Positions 1 to 12,192 of a stretch of DNA of 64,000 bases are shown here, in pieces. The DNA lies in NCBI GenBank assembly GCA_032622095.1, contig CP136063.1:219375982-219439981 (forward strand), given 5' to 3'. A program made the position numbers and the translations under genes. This DNA is from Siphonodentalium dalli. Lineage: Eukaryota > Mollusca > Scaphopoda > Gadilida > Siphonodentaliidae. Under the pieces are notes generated by a model that saw only the letters and a program-made list of their open reading frames with translations, ran no database searches and was not told where the DNA came from. Within the stretch, counting starts at the first letter, position 1. Each line of letters begins with the position of its first letter.

Positions 1-1212
1 GAATTTTCAACTGTTAAAATTTCTCGAATCTAATTACGTTCCCGGGTGGCATGTTGTATCACCCCTCACGATAAAACCCAAACTAATATAGTAATCTATA
101 TGTAGTCCTTCAATCGTCAGTATTGCCCGTCATCTCAGACTACAAGATCGCCAAATCTCCGAATATGCATACCGCTCGCACCAAAATGCCATTCAATGTA
201 TAATTCTCCGCAAAATTTTAAATATGCCGCATAAATAATTGAATACAAATGCCGAAATGTAAGGGCAAAACTCCCGATGATATTCGTAAATCTATCGCAG
301 AAGTAGCTCATTGTCGGTACGTCGTGTTCATTCAACGGTCGGGAACGCAATGGGGTACTGCCTATCCATTAAATTGACAATGGGTCAAGATTTCATGCCA
401 TCCGTGCAGCCAATGAGCGAGTGTATAAGGCCGAACATATGGTACAACAGGTATCTTGACTCAATTTCTGGTTAAACCATTCTGATAAGAGGTGACGCAT
501 CAAACAAATGGACTCGGTCATGTTTTAAGCCTACGGCCTCGATCGATCCATTCCCTGAAATAATGTACAGTTTTCAGCCATTATCCTATACATAGTTGGT
601 GGTAGGCTCAATTATTGAACGCAAACATCGCACGACCATGATTGGATTCTCGAAGCAAAAATCGTAACTATGGATATGGCAAAACGACAACTGATAGAAA
701 GAATACTAATTTTAGTGACGTAGTGGTTCATTGTCAAGCTCCATGCAGAGTGCAGTCCCCTACACAGGACTTACCACTGCCAGCACCTACATGTAATGTG
801 AAGAAATGTCACATTTATTTATTTGAGATTTTTGTAGGTTACAATTCATACTGCATTATTCTGAGAAACTGAACTGTCCATATTCATTTGAAAATTGTCT
901 AGATCAAATCAGAATGAATTGTAACTGACAAAACACTTCAATAAAAAATGTTAGAAAATTCACATGCCGGCAGCGGTCAGACATAGCGTAGCGAAGGGAC
1001 TGAACTCTGTTTTGCAGGTTGGTTCATTGTGCGATAAATATCCATTTTAAGACAGGAAACTAAATACAGGTTCCCTTTCACGCGGTTAAAGTAAAGTTGT
1101 CACGTTGGCGACAACGTCACCAATTTCGTGGTTCGAAATAGTTGCGATAGTGTGAAATAATAGGCGAGTTTTCTGTTTGAGTACTGAACTATCATCCCTT
1201 AACATTAGCTTC
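1..1212. other. No gene recognised
   Basis: I see no gene with recognisable domains here; open frames are short and carry no motif. The stretch at about 655-725 resembles part of the palindromic element at 12864-13008 (shared words such as GGCAAAACGACAA and a GACGTAGT end), so it is probably a decayed repeat. Confidence 0.5.
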
Positions 1213-1480
1213 ACTCAGGGGCGTGACTATAGAGGGTGTCAGTTCGGGTGTCCACTTTGGAAGTTTCAGACTACTCAAAGTTTTATTTATCAACTTGTTC
1301 ACCACCGACAACACCCGACCTTCACACATGCACGGGACTAAGGCTACGTTCAATGGACAATTTCCCCCCCCCCCCCCCCAAAATTTTCACACGATTCGTC
1401 AAACAGAGCTAATGTCTGCACATGTGAATGATATATCTTGGATTCTTAATGTATATTCCTTTAGAATTAGAACATATTAT
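1213..1480. repeat. Decayed family C repeat with poly-C tract
   Basis: The start CAGGGGCGTGACTATAGAGG resembles the CAGGGACGTGGC ends of family C (best copy 35315-35575). A run of 16 C lies at 1364-1379; most C copies in the window carry a comparable poly-C or poly-G tract. No coding potential is evident. From 1480 to 1850 I see nothing. Confidence 0.4.
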
Positions 1481-1845
1481 TTTATCTACTAAACACAAAT
1501 ACCGATTAAGCGGTTGACTCTTAAAATTGTTTTACATTTTATGCCTATAAATTCTCTAATATTCCACGAGCACATATATATTTCCAGGCTTCGGAATTCC
1601 TCAAATATATAGTAGATGGCAATGACTGTACATCATACATGTAGTTTATACTCCTTATTTAGCAAATCATGGACATTTATGTAAATTTCTATGTTTTTAC
1701 CACGGTTTGTGAACGTGACCTGAGTCGGGATTGTATGTATGTGATGCATGGAGGCTGGTATATGTCTGTGGAGAGTGCAAGACAGAGCGAAAGGAGTGTC
1801 TCTGCTTATTAATACAGTGTTTAGATGTATCCTTTATTCGCGTAT

Positions 1846-2010
1846 ATATACTACTAGCAGGGTTACCCGGCGTTGCCCATGTTAAAGTGATGCGAAACCC
1901 TCTGCTGTGGACATTTGGCGGGAATGGAGAAAATCTTGCTCAAAGTGTTACACGTATTCTCATAAATTGTATATCCAAATGGCATCACAAAACGTCATTG
2001 TTATACATGA
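1846..2010 (+). repeat. Retroposon-like tail joined to a partial family B element
   Basis: ACTAGCAGGGTTACCCGG at 1851 resembles the 'ACTAG..CCCG' start of the repeat at 20701. At TTAA (1882-1885) the sequence switches to a diverged B element: AAGTGATGCGAAAC, then the GGAGAAAATCTTGCTCAAAG segment found in all B copies. The rest of B is lost or unrecognisable. Confidence 0.5.
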
Positions 2011-2200
2011 ATTATAAGTAGTGGTTCCCCTTGTCGGAGTGCTTGTCATTTTGTTTATCGCGATTAATTCGTCCCACCAATAAAGAAGTATTTATTTATT
2101 TACAACTGAGTACTTCAGACGTTATCGTCTTTATATTTACACACTAAGTGTGATTATCACTAAATCCAGCATTCCGATTGGTCGGCGCCCACGTGACTAG

Positions 2201-2600
2201 TTGCAATTATTTCTCGGTGAACGCGCAACAGCTCATAACTGCAACCCCATAATTACATCGACGCGTCATAAATATCGCAAAGAAAAACGCGTAATGTTTT
2301 GGGCGCATTTGGACTCGCGCAGGATTGACTCAATAAATCATCAGGTTTCAATATTATACAGTTGTTGCCCTTCTTCTCGGGAGACATTGAGATTTGTCAC
2401 CCGCTCGAGAACGGAATGTCTCCCTCGGAGCGCAACGGAATGTCTCCCTCGGAGCGCAGCTCCGAGGGAGACATTCCGTTCTCGAGCGGGTGACAAATCT
2501 CAATGTCTCCCGAGAAGAAGGGCAACAACAGTTTTGTTATCCGATTATACCACAGAAAAAAAATCCTTGTCATCCACACGCACGATGTTGCACTGAGTCA
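2201..2600. repeat. Repeat J with long perfect palindrome
   Basis: A unit containing AACGCGTAATGTTTTGGGCG (2288 on) recurs at 3535. It ends in a palindrome whose 71-bp arms (2361-2431 and 2459-2529) are perfect reverse complements, with a 27-bp loop that duplicates part of the left arm. Apparent reading frames here arise from the palindrome. It is likely a foldback or MITE-type element; no transposase is present. Confidence 0.75.
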
Positions 2601-3375
2601 CGAGTGCTTAAATTTCTTTCCCGATTATGTATATTTTCAGTAACTACTTATCGTCCTATATGATTTCTGTTCCATAAAGATAGTCAAGCGTTTGATAATC
2701 AGCGTTTATTTACGATCATTTTGGTGGTTAAATCGTCAATATCGGTCCATGCAATGTAAACCAATAAGCCATATAATTATGTATGCTATCGCCCTCTGAA
2801 ATGTGGCATATTCAATGTCGTCTTGTGCGAGGAATTTACTCGCGATGTTCATTTCATAACGGTCTTCCCCGAAAGCTATTGGGAAGTTGTCAATTTCATT
2901 AATGTACATGTACATTCATATGTGTCAGTGCTCCCAAGTACGTGGCGATCCTCACAATACTTCTATGATCACATTGCAGACATCGCGGAGCGGTCTGATA
3001 TCATGGATAAGCTTACAGTACCATTCATTCGCGACAAACGTATGCATTACGTTGTCTACCAGCAAACATTTATAACCAACCAACCTCAAGGGATCCACTC
3101 TTTCAATCTTGCACCATAATGTCGACATGAACATATTGAATCACCGAGATGTTTCGATATAAAAAGTACATAATAACGCTTGTCCGATAAAAGTATCAAC
3201 TTAAAAGTTCGAATATTAGGGTTCACTAAATATATGCAAATTAGCAAACACCACAACTGGTGTGTTTTGCGAATTCGTGGGGTATATAAGAACTATGATT
3301 TTAGCACTTCGTAGTGATGTGAAATAGATGAGTTACTGCAGTGTGTGTTTAGAGATATTCTTGCAATATAACATC
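2600..3375. other. No gene recognised
   Basis: Frames of 60-98 codons exist on both strands around 2823-3134, but they overlap each other and contain no motif I know. I see no splice-bounded exon. Treated as non-coding. Confidence 0.4.
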
Positions 3376-3610
3376 AAGCGGGCGACAAAAACAATGTCTC
3401 CCGGCTCAGCGGGCGACAGTGTGATTTGTCGCCCGGCACGTGACAGGACATGGGCCAATCAGAAGGGTGGAAAATAGGGAGGAGGGAAACAAAAATAAAT
3501 TACACCGATACGTCATCGATACCGGAAAGAAAAACGCGTAATGTTTTGGGCGCATTTGGACTCGCGCAGGATTGACTTAATTAAATCATCAGGTTTCAAT
3601 ATAAAGAAAT
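3376..3610. repeat. Second, diverged copy of repeat J
   Basis: It contains CGGGCGACA and GTCGCCCG in opposite orientation around 3380-3440, with AATGTCTCCCGG as in the first copy. The same AACGCGTAATGTTTTGGGCG segment follows at 3535. The order relative to the palindrome is reversed compared with 2201-2600, so the copies are rearranged. Confidence 0.6.
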
Positions 3611-3728
3611 TGTTCCTGTTAACTTTTGCCAATGGTGCTATGGGATATTTTGGGCTGGTTTTGTCACGATACACTTTTCGATTTAAATACATTTACAAAA
3701 GTGGCTTTTTCGCTAAATGTATATAAAT

Positions 3729-3890
3729 ATAAGGATTAACTGTCATGTGGACTGTTTTATGTAGATGTAACCGTGAGGTAAGTGGTCATAACTTGTATTT
3801 AAAACCCTTCGGATGTTACACAATGTATGACCCTTTACCTCACGGTTACATCTCCATAAAAACAGTCCAATTGGCAGTTAATCCTTATTT
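3729..3890. repeat. Palindromic MITE-like element
   Basis: The arms start AAGGATTAACTG and end CAGTTAATCCTT. They continue inward through ACTGTTTTATGTAGATGTAA against TTACATCTCCATAAAAACAG and CCGTGAGGTAA against TTACCTCACGG. Arms are about 55 bp with few mismatches and the loop is about 55 bp. No coding content. 3890-4560 holds nothing I recognise. Confidence 0.7.
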
Positions 3891-4559
3891 AAATCGTACA
3901 GTCGACGTGGTTGGAATTTGACCTTTCTTTACAAGTATCATGACCATGTTGCAGATTATGTTGCATGTGTGAGGCTCATTGTTTTGCATTATGTATTGGG
4001 ATTTTTGGCCATCATTCAATCCAATAAATTTATCACTCGTCATTCCTATCTCACCAAGAAGTGTTTACGAATTTTATAATATGTGTTGCAGCGCATAAGG
4101 AAGTGTTTTTCATTAGCAACCATATGTTACATTTTCTGAATAAATTCTTTCATCAAGTGACACTTTTGGTTGTTTATGACGACCGTTTTCAAATTCCAAG
4201 TTATTATTACTAATTCTTAGTTTACAGAACATAATCTTGGTATCGATATTCTGCACAATATTAAGATGTGGTTCTTGTGTGGTTGACTATACACGGTACG
4301 TTTTTAACTTGTTCGCGCCCGGAAATTTGTCATCGTTAAAAATATCAGTCTTAAAATTATCTATGTGGCTTTCTTTCAATTTGATTTTAATGTCACTTGT
4401 CTGTATAGCTCCGATATAGATGAGTGAATGCGGATCTTATTCAGGAATTCGCTTTGTGTATAGCACTGGATAGAGCATCGTTCACTATCAGGTATCGGCC
4501 TAGCTCGGCCCTAACATCATTATTTGACGCCATGACTCGAACTGCGCCATTTTGACATA

Positions 4560-5740
4560 TATAAAGCACGTCCGTTAGACTCATGATATCATGGAGATGA
4601 TTATGCATGTATAAGTTTGGTGGAAATCGGCAAATAAACAAATACATATCAAATATAGTGCCCCCCATCTCTCACCCAAGAGCCCCAATTTGGCCTCTTA
4701 TTCCTCGTATCACGGAGAAAAATATGTGTCAATTTGGTGGAAAACGGCGCTAAAAATATATTTTATCAATTTTGGTGTCTCTTTCACCTCCATGCAGCTC
4801 TGACTTGAACTTTTGACATCTTTAAACAACACAATTAGACTCCTGATTTATAAGTTTGGTGGTAATCGGCGACTAAACAAATTCTTATCAAATTAGTGCC
4901 CCTTCCACCATCTCTCATCGAAACAGCGCCAATTTAGCGTCTTTAATCCACACGATTATATTCCTCGTATCACGGGAATAACGAACGAACAGACGATTAA
5001 CACATATAGGTTAGCACGTTTAACGTACATACGATTATCACATATAGGTTAGCACGTTTAACGAACAGACGATTATCACATATAGGTTAGCGCGTTTAAC
5101 ACACATGTGTATCAATTGGGTGGAAATCGGCGCTAAAAATATTTGTTTATCAATTTTTGGTGCCCCTCTCCTCTTCGGTGCACCCCCGACTCGAATTTGA
5201 AAATGACAGCTTTAAGCCAATGGATTCCTGATATAATGGAGATGATTATGTATAAGTTTGGTGGTAATCGGGGACTGAACAAATTCTTATTAAATTTGGC
5301 GCCCCCCCCCCCGTCTCTCACACAAACGTCACCAATTTGGCGGCTTTAAATCACACGATTAGATTCCGTGTACTATGGGGAAGAATGTGTATCAATTTGG
5401 TGGAAATTGGCGCTAAAAATAGTTTGATCAATGTGTGTGCCCCTCTCCCATTCCGTGCACCCTGACTCGAATGGCGCCGCTTTTGACATGTTTAAACCAC
5501 AACATTAGATTCCCCATATCATGGATATCATTATGGATAAGTTTGGTGGAAATCGGCGACCCCTTTTCTGTCCATGACAACAACAGCGCCACTTTAAAAA
5601 ATTCGAACCCGCACCATTATCTACCTCGAAAAATAGTTACACCTGATAGACCGCTTTGTGTCATCTAGATGGTCCCATGTGAATTTCTATAGAACACTGA
5701 CAGGCGGACAAACAGACGGACATACATACATCCGCAAATA
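4560..5740. repeat. Degenerate repeat array with TAAGTTTGGTGG motif
   Basis: Segments such as TATAAGTTTGGTGG, AATCGGCG and GTGCCCC recur about every 250-300 bp (near 4610, 4855, 5255, 5540), interleaved with TCAATTTGGTGGAAA. A short tandem (CACATATAGGTTAGCACG) lies at 4998-5095. The block ends in a CAGACGGACATACATACAT tail, a common end of short animal retroposons. I cannot name the family. Confidence 0.55.
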
Positions 5741-5802
5741 TAAATATAGATGTTCGTATGTTCAATTGTTTATTCAATAAAAACGTATTTTTTTTGTAAA
5801 AA

Positions 5803-6266
5803 TTAAAAGTACTCAATCGGATCAGACGGTCCCCATATCATCAAGATACAACAACAACATTTCTTCAAAATACGCTTTAGTTATCAGAATCGATTTATTG
5901 CAACGAAATAATGCTAATCACTATCAACTAATGGATCAAATTTCCCAAAATTTGTTATTTATCAACATTTTGTTCAACAAAATATGGCCGTATTATAACT
6001 TACGTATCACGAAATTTGGCCGTATTACCACTTGATTTCAGAGTTATCCATCTTCATCCGCAATTTTATCCGAGACCGTCCGTTTGACCTCGTGTTTCTG
6101 GGCCACATTTAATTGCACATCCCGAGAAATAACAAACTTCAAAAATCGATATATGATCACTCTGAGCTTTGATGGGTGGGTTCCTCGACTCGAATCAAAT
6201 ATTGTTTACCCCCGAAGCCAAATAAATAGTAATTTAGGAGCGTTAATTCGGAATGAGTACCTTTAA
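5803..6266 (+). mobile_element. Family D, TTAA-flanked non-autonomous element, copy 1
   Basis: TTAA at 5803-5806 and 6263-6266 bracket a 456-bp unit that starts AAAGTACTCAATCGGATC and ends GGAATGAGTACCT, an inverted-repeat pair. The body matches 14093-14489 over its full length and, reversed, the copies at 31077 and 38555. TTAA duplication is the hallmark of piggyBac elements; this copy encodes nothing, so it would be a MITE. The superfamily is inferred. Confidence 0.7.
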
Positions 6267-7230
6267 TTTGGATGTCCTTGAGATGGACCATTCTTACTGG
6301 TACCTCATGCTTTCAATTAATGGTTGGAAAACATCCAACAGATAGCCTTTTCAGACCAAATTTGCTTTTACAATAAATTTCAGTCATGACCTGCAATTCA
6401 AACTTTGAAAATCGATTTACTCAAAATCATAAAAAGTGCACTTAGGACAGATTGGAACTCCGGTCGCGAAATGTGTTTATCTTCGCTCGCGACAATAAAC
6501 TTCGGTATCCACTCAAAAACACTGGATGTCCCCTATTTATTAGTTTTCGTCCAGGGGATGTACATTCGGTGAATTAATTGTCTCCAAACGAACAAGCTTC
6601 ATTAGCCGACAACTTAAAGCAGTAATTGTTGTCGTTGTTCATGCTGTACATTACTATTACAGTGGCCTAACCCTGGGTTCCGAAACTTCTCCATCAGACA
6701 CGACGACAATCGGCTTACCACCATAAAACGATGCCTCGAATATAGAGACGGATCAGCGAGAAATGTCTCAATTATCTGTTCGATTGGATACTCACTCTCC
6801 TAATGAGAGGGGGGAACAATGGAATTCCCAGCAATGTAACTATTTTCATTACCATTCGGGTCACGAATCTAATCGCTTCCTCCCCGGAGAACAGTTGTCG
6901 GTCAGACACAATAGAAAGGTTCCGTAACTCACGTATAGAGCAACGGATACGAATAATTATATTCGTATCCCTAAAATTCACGTGCGCCGGGGGGGGGGGG
7001 GGGCTAGAACAAATTTGCAGACACGAAGCCCAAAAAAAAAAAATTCCGACCTCAAAGTACAAAGGTCAAATATCTACAATTACTGACCTGCATAATTGTC
7101 ATATTTTAGTGAGATTTTTAATGGTGTGTAACCTAAATTTGTACAATTGCATGCGTAATTTTATTGTCTATCAATTGGGAATTTGTGTCAATGTCTATTA
7201 ATATGTTTATGTCCGACCAGGGGATTTTCG
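6267..7230. other. Repeat-derived spacer; family L fragment and poly-G
   Basis: No gene is recognised. 6815-6925 shares CCAGCA.TGTAACTAT, CACCATTCG and CCCCGGAGAA with 8650-8745, so both are copies of one short repeat (L). A run of about 14 G lies at 6989-7002. A 132-codon plus frame (6803-7201) runs through the poly-G tract and has no motif. Confidence 0.4.
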
Positions 7231-7237
7231 CATCTGT

Positions 7238-7495
7238 TGGGCTCGCTGTAGGAATTTTACGGAATTTACCGTTCAATTATGTAAACGGATTTTACAGGAA
7301 AGGTTACGGCTGATTCCGACGGTATTATAGCTGCCGGCACTTTATGCCGTAAAGTTTTAAGGGATTATTTACTGTAGGAATTCACGGAATTTACAGCTCA
7401 ATTATTTAAACGGATTTTACCGTAACGGTTACGGTCAATTTCAACGGTATCAGAGCTGCCTGTGTTTTATGCCGTAAAATTTTACGTGATTTTTT
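7238..7495 (+). repeat. Tandem duplication, about 130 bp x2
   Basis: Two adjacent copies begin CTGTAGGAATT and share ACGGAATTTAC, AAACGGATTTTAC and TTTATGCCGTAAA. Words of the CCGTAA/TTACGG type recur within each unit, giving a self-complementary character. No gene. Confidence 0.7.
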
Positions 7496-7816
7496 TCGCA
7501 GTGTATATAACGTTGATATATCAAACATCAAACATGAGTAAATTTACATCTTGGAAAACATTTCCATTACTAATTTTTTCGGCACTGACATACCCACCAC
7601 CCCGCCTTTTGCGTCTGTAAAATAAATCAGAAACCCCCTCCCCGGTGGAGCCAGACAAAAAATCGTTTCGAACAACGTAACGCTTGTAAACGATTATGAT
7701 TATTGAACAGTTTTGTACTTTATAATTAATATACCGATCGAGATTGTACGGAATGTTAAATGAGTTATCACTAATATCGTCAATTGGACTGCAGACGGGA
7801 AAAGTGATGAATGGGG

Positions 7817-8190
7817 GGCAAGGACGCGGCGACAGGGGGTTTATCTCCCCCCCCCCAAAAGTTTAAAATTTCACACCAACAATAGGTTGAAATTGTTCTC
7901 GTATAGTTTTATTTTATAACAATTTATTAGTGGGGAATTTGTCCGTTTTAGACAACATTTACATATTTTCCACTTTTTGGACCGAAATGGCCATCAGTTG
8001 GAAAATTTCCAACCTTAGGGTGTGACAGGTTCGAAATTCCCAACAATTGGACAGCTTGAGGCCAATTTAGATACTAGGAATTTGTGAATTCCATGTTCAG
8101 ACTTCAAAATTTATTTTCTCACACTTGGCCAAACCATGGTCGGCTCGGTGTGTCATGATCCCTCCTCCGTGGCCAGTCAAAAACTCCCAA
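7817..8190 (+). repeat. Family C element, copy
   Basis: It starts GGACGCGGCGACAGGGGGT, has a poly-C run at about 7845-7855, then ACACCAACAATAGGTTGAAA, GGCCATCAGTTGGAAA and CCGTGGCCAGTC. The same succession appears at 9735 and 41797. Short words TTGGAAA/TTTCCAA alternate through the body. Non-coding. 8190-8640 holds nothing recognisable. Confidence 0.6.
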
Positions 8191-8974
8191 TTAATTTTTT
8201 TTTTAAACAAATCTGGATGTGAATTTGACTGGCACGATACCACGAGATTTAAGGCTTTGTGCAATTTTCAGATTCAGATCTCAATTTATTATTTTAATGC
8301 GCCACAAGAATACTGATCCATTTAGAATAGTCTACCATCCAGACATGACTATTGCGGAAATCAAAGCTCAAAAAGTGGGTGCAAATTAAATTACGAACAT
8401 CTGTGAGTCCGGTGTGGTTCACGCGGTATGGGTGTACAGTTGGAAATTCCAATGTGGACAACCCCTTCAACGGAGATCCAGTTTGAATATCAGAGGTTCG
8501 TCACCAATGAGGCCGTTTACAGTATGTAAAGAGTGTGCGATAAGCAACACACACAACACCGTTGCGAGTTTTCGTGTTTCCAACTCAAAATCGAAAGATT
8601 CAGCGATTGTTAAGGTCTAATCAACATGTTGGTGGCAGTATTATTGAAACCTCGGTGGAATTCCCAGCACTGTAACTATCATCATCACCATTCGCTTCAC
8701 GAATCTCATCAATTCATCCCCGGAGAATGTTGTCGGTCAGACGAACTAATCATTGGTATCTTCGTTATTGGTCGAGTTTAATCTTCTAAACTGCGCAGTT
8801 TATATATGAAATTGGTACAGATAATAACTAATACAATCTGATACAAGTAATTATATTATGGTCTCGCTTTTGAGCCCACTTTATAATAGACCTTCATATG
8901 AGTTTTTGCTGGGCTAAATAAAATTCAAAACGTGTCAAAACTCCCTCCTTTGAAAGTCGATATCTGGACATCGA

Positions 8975-9585
8975 AATATCAAATTAATGGGTTCATGGGT
9001 CCGATCTAATTAAACATTAAATTAACGGGTTCATGGGTTCGATCTAATTAAACATCAAACTAATGGGTTCTTGTGTCTGAACTAATTAAACATCATATTA
9101 ATGGATTCATGGTTTCGATCTAATTAAATATTAACTAATGGGTTCTTGGGACCGATCTAATTAAACATAATATTAATGGGTACATGGTTTCAATCTAATT
9201 AAACATAAAACTAATGGGTTCTTGTGTCCGATCTAATTATTAAACATCATATTAATGGGTTCATGGGTCCAATCTAATGAGACATCAAATTAATCGGTTC
9301 ATGGGTCTGATCTAGACATCAAATTAATGGGTTCATTGGTCCGATTTAATTAAGCATCAAATTAATGGGTTCATCGGTCCGATCTAATTAAACATCAAAT
9401 TAATGGGTTCATGGGTCCGATCTAATTAGACATCAAATTAATGAGTTCATGGGTTCGATCTAATTAGACATCAAGTTAATGGGTTCGTGAGTTCGATCTA
9501 ATTAAACATCAAATTAATGGGTGCATGGTACCGATCTAATTAAACATCAGATGAATGGGTTCATGGGTCTGATCTTATTTTCTTC
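8975..9585 (+). repeat. 38-bp tandem array, about 16 copies
   Basis: The unit contains ATTAATGGGTTCATGGGTCC followed by GATCTAATTAAACATCAA. Copies are diverged by point changes and a few indels, so the array is moderately old. No spacers occur between units, which rules out a CRISPR-like layout. It sits upstream of a family C copy (9735). Confidence 0.9.
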
Positions 9586-9734
9586 TGGTTGTAGAAAGCC
9601 TACATCTGGTCTTTTTATCGGACAAGGCATCTTTAATTGTGGGTATTGAGCGCCCATTATTATATAATTATGCATTTGTACAGGTGTCAATTGAGAGCTA
9701 GCTATAAGGGTTAGAACCCATGCCCCTTGCCTGG

Positions 9735-10070
9735 GACGTGTTGACAGGGGGTTGTGTGTCTCTAACCCCCCCCCCCACAACTTTGGGCTAAATTTTCAAC
9801 AGTTTGAAATTTCATAGCTGACACGACATTACTTGAAAATTTCACACCAACAATAGGTTGAAATAATTCTCGTAATTTTATTTGCCAACACTACATTAGT
9901 GGGGAATTTGTTGTTTTTTAGACCAACATTTGCCTATTTTCCTACTTTTGGCTGCTTCTGATCAAATTTCTGAAATTGACATCAGTTTTAAATTGTTCAA
10001 CCTTAGCAAGGTGTCAGGTTGGAAATGTCCACATTTGGAAAACTTACATAGGCTAAGTTAATTCAACAGC
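9735..10070 (+). repeat. Family C element, copy with poly-C
   Basis: CTGGGACGTGTTGACAGGGG at 9739 is followed by a poly-C run (9765-9776), then GACACGACATTACTTG, CACACCAACAATAGGTTGAA and TTGGAAA words as in the other C copies. Non-coding. Confidence 0.6.
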
Positions 10071-10930
10071 CTTTTTGGTGGGATTGTTCGCAATGCAAGC
10101 GTCTACGTTGGTCGCCAAATTTGGGAGGGGTGGGAGTATTTTCTATACTGAAATGTTGTGCAAAAAAGAGGTAGTTGTGGAAAGGCCAAATTATTTTGAG
10201 GAGTAATCGTTTATATAGTTTGTTACCATTTCTATTTTTGACAACTCATGTCCTATGTGGAATTTTAAATTCCCCAATGCCTCATGTTTGGTTCAGTTAC
10301 GCAATGAATCGTGGGCATGGTTTAACCTTAACACTGTCGCCTATGGGAAATGATTTAGTTAATTGTAACCAAATATGGTTATCCATGCAAAGGCCATAAG
10401 TAAAATAGGTGTTTATTGTCATCTGGGTACCCAGCTGTGTCGATATGGCGGCATGAAACTATACTAACTGGGTACATGTCATTTGATATCAGTCGACAAT
10501 TTTGCGAAAACTTGGTAACGTGGGACAAAGTGAGTGGACATGAATCGGCTCATGAGTGTGCATTCTACTTTCTTACGAAATATGTATATGAAGATTTTCA
10601 GTACGAAAAACCATAATATTCTGTAAACTCCCACGAAGAACCCAAACGTTAACACAGCCTCTGATACAAAATGTTTACTACCTCATGAAATCTATTGTTG
10701 TACATTCTACGGGACGTTACTCTACTTCGAGTAGCACGTCACGAGTTATCGTTCTTCCGTGGGATTCTATCAGGGAAAGGTATTCATCCCCATCCTGAAC
10801 AGCACGTTGGTTCGTTTAGATATATAGTCCAAACACGCACCGTTGGGCTCTTGTTAACAGATATAGCCCATGTTACGTGCGACACATTTGTTGTTTGCAT
10901 TGTGAAGACACTGTAGCTGAATTGATAGGA
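10071..10930. other. No gene recognised
   Basis: Three short plus-strand frames (10175, 10416 and 10695; 66-74 codons) have no motif, signal or splice context that I can defend. Nothing else was seen. Confidence 0.4.
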
Positions 10931-11212
10931 TCTCATAAACCAGGATCTATTAAACGTGCAATAAGACACCCAGGATCTATTAAACGTGCAAAAAGACACA
11001 CATGATCTCCTAAACGTGCAAAAAGACACACAGAATCTCCTAAACGTGCAAAAAGACACACAGGATCTCCTAAACGTGCAAAAAGACACACATAATCTAT
11101 TAAACGTGCAAAAAGACACACAGGATCTCCTAAACGTGCAAAAAGACACACAGGATCTCATAAACGTGCAAAAAGACACACAGGATCTCCTAAATGTGCA
11201 AAAAGACAAAGG
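10931..11212 (+). repeat. 30-bp tandem array, about 9 copies
   Basis: The unit is GATCTCCTAAACGTGCAAAA plus AGACACACAG. Because 30 is a multiple of three, the array stays open on both strands, giving a 10-residue repeat (LNVQKDTQDL on plus, CVSFCTFRRS on minus). The frames end just beyond the array, so I treat them as by-products. Confidence 0.95.
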
Positions 11213-11248
11213 TGGCATAGCGGCGGTTACAATTTTAAAATAAAGAAT

Positions 11249-11490
11249 CTCATAGTTACAGTTATGCCCTGTGCCAATGCATTCTCTTATATATGCGAGT
11301 CGACCATAGGTCGCCTCGCATATATAAGAGAATGCATTGGCCTAAAAAAACACTTTTTACCATTTTTTCTTACATTCTTTAACAATTTTATAATTTTGAA
11401 TGTGTTAAGCCAATGCATTCTCTTATATATGCGAGGCGACCTATGGTCGACTCGCATATATAAGAGAATGCATTGCCACAGGGCCGTTCT
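11249..11490. mobile_element. Family A twin-hairpin MITE, terminally truncated
   Basis: Two 67-bp palindromes (11274-11340 and 11410-11475) in opposite orientation flank a T-rich spacer, as in the complete copies at 14957 and 44693. The part outside the hairpins is reduced to CATAGTTACAGTTATGCCCT on the left and CAGGGCCGTTCT on the right. The TTAA-flanked ends are missing. Confidence 0.85.
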
Positions 11491-11547
11491 AGAGGATTAG
11501 CTATTTGACCAACTGATAGAAACGGTAAAGCATCTTGCACAATGGCC

Positions 11548-12192
11548 GAAGATTCAGAGATGGCACGTTGAGTGGATGCGATTCAGAGATGGCACGTTGA
11601 GTGGATGCTATTCAGAGATGGCACGTTGAGTGGATGCGATTCAGAGATGGCACGTTGAGTGGATGCGATTCAGAGATGGCACGTTGAGTGGATGCGATTC
11701 AGAGATGGCACGTTGAGTGGATGCGATTCAGAGATGGCACGTTGAGTGGATGCGATTCAGAGATGGCACGTTGAGTGGATGCGATTCAGAGATGGCACGT
11801 TGAGTGGATGCGATTCAGAGATGGAACGTTGAGTGGATGCGATTCAGAGATGACACGTTGAGTGGATGCGATTCAGAGATGGCACGTTGAGTGGGTGCGA
11901 TTCAGAGATGGCACGTTGAGTGGATGCGATTCAGAGATGGCACGTTGAGTGGATGCGATTCAGAGATGGCACGTTGAGTGGATGCGATTCAGAGATGACA
12001 CGTTGAGTGGATGCGATTCAGAGATGGCACGTTGAGTGGGTGCGATTCAGAGATGGCACGTTGAGTGGATGCGATTCAGAGATGGCACGTTGAGTGGATG
12101 CGATTCAGAGATGGCACGTTGAGTGGATGCGATTCAGAGATGGCACGTTGAGTGGATGCGATTCAGAGATGGCACGTTGAGTGGGTGCGATT
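11548..12192 (+). repeat. 29-bp tandem array, about 22 copies
   Basis: The unit is GATTCAGAGATGGCACGTTG followed by AGTGGATGC. Units are almost identical; a few carry GACACG, GGAACG or GGGTGC variants, and variant pairs recur in the same order (TGACACG then GTGGGTGC near 11851-11895 and 11994-12040). That suggests multi-unit duplication blocks. Contiguous head-to-tail units, no spacers. 12193-12860 holds no recognised feature. Confidence 0.97.

Noticed and set aside
10931-12192. CRISPR-like direct repeats of 29-30 bp
   Set aside because: Units are contiguous head to tail without unique spacers, and the context is eukaryotic; these are minisatellites.
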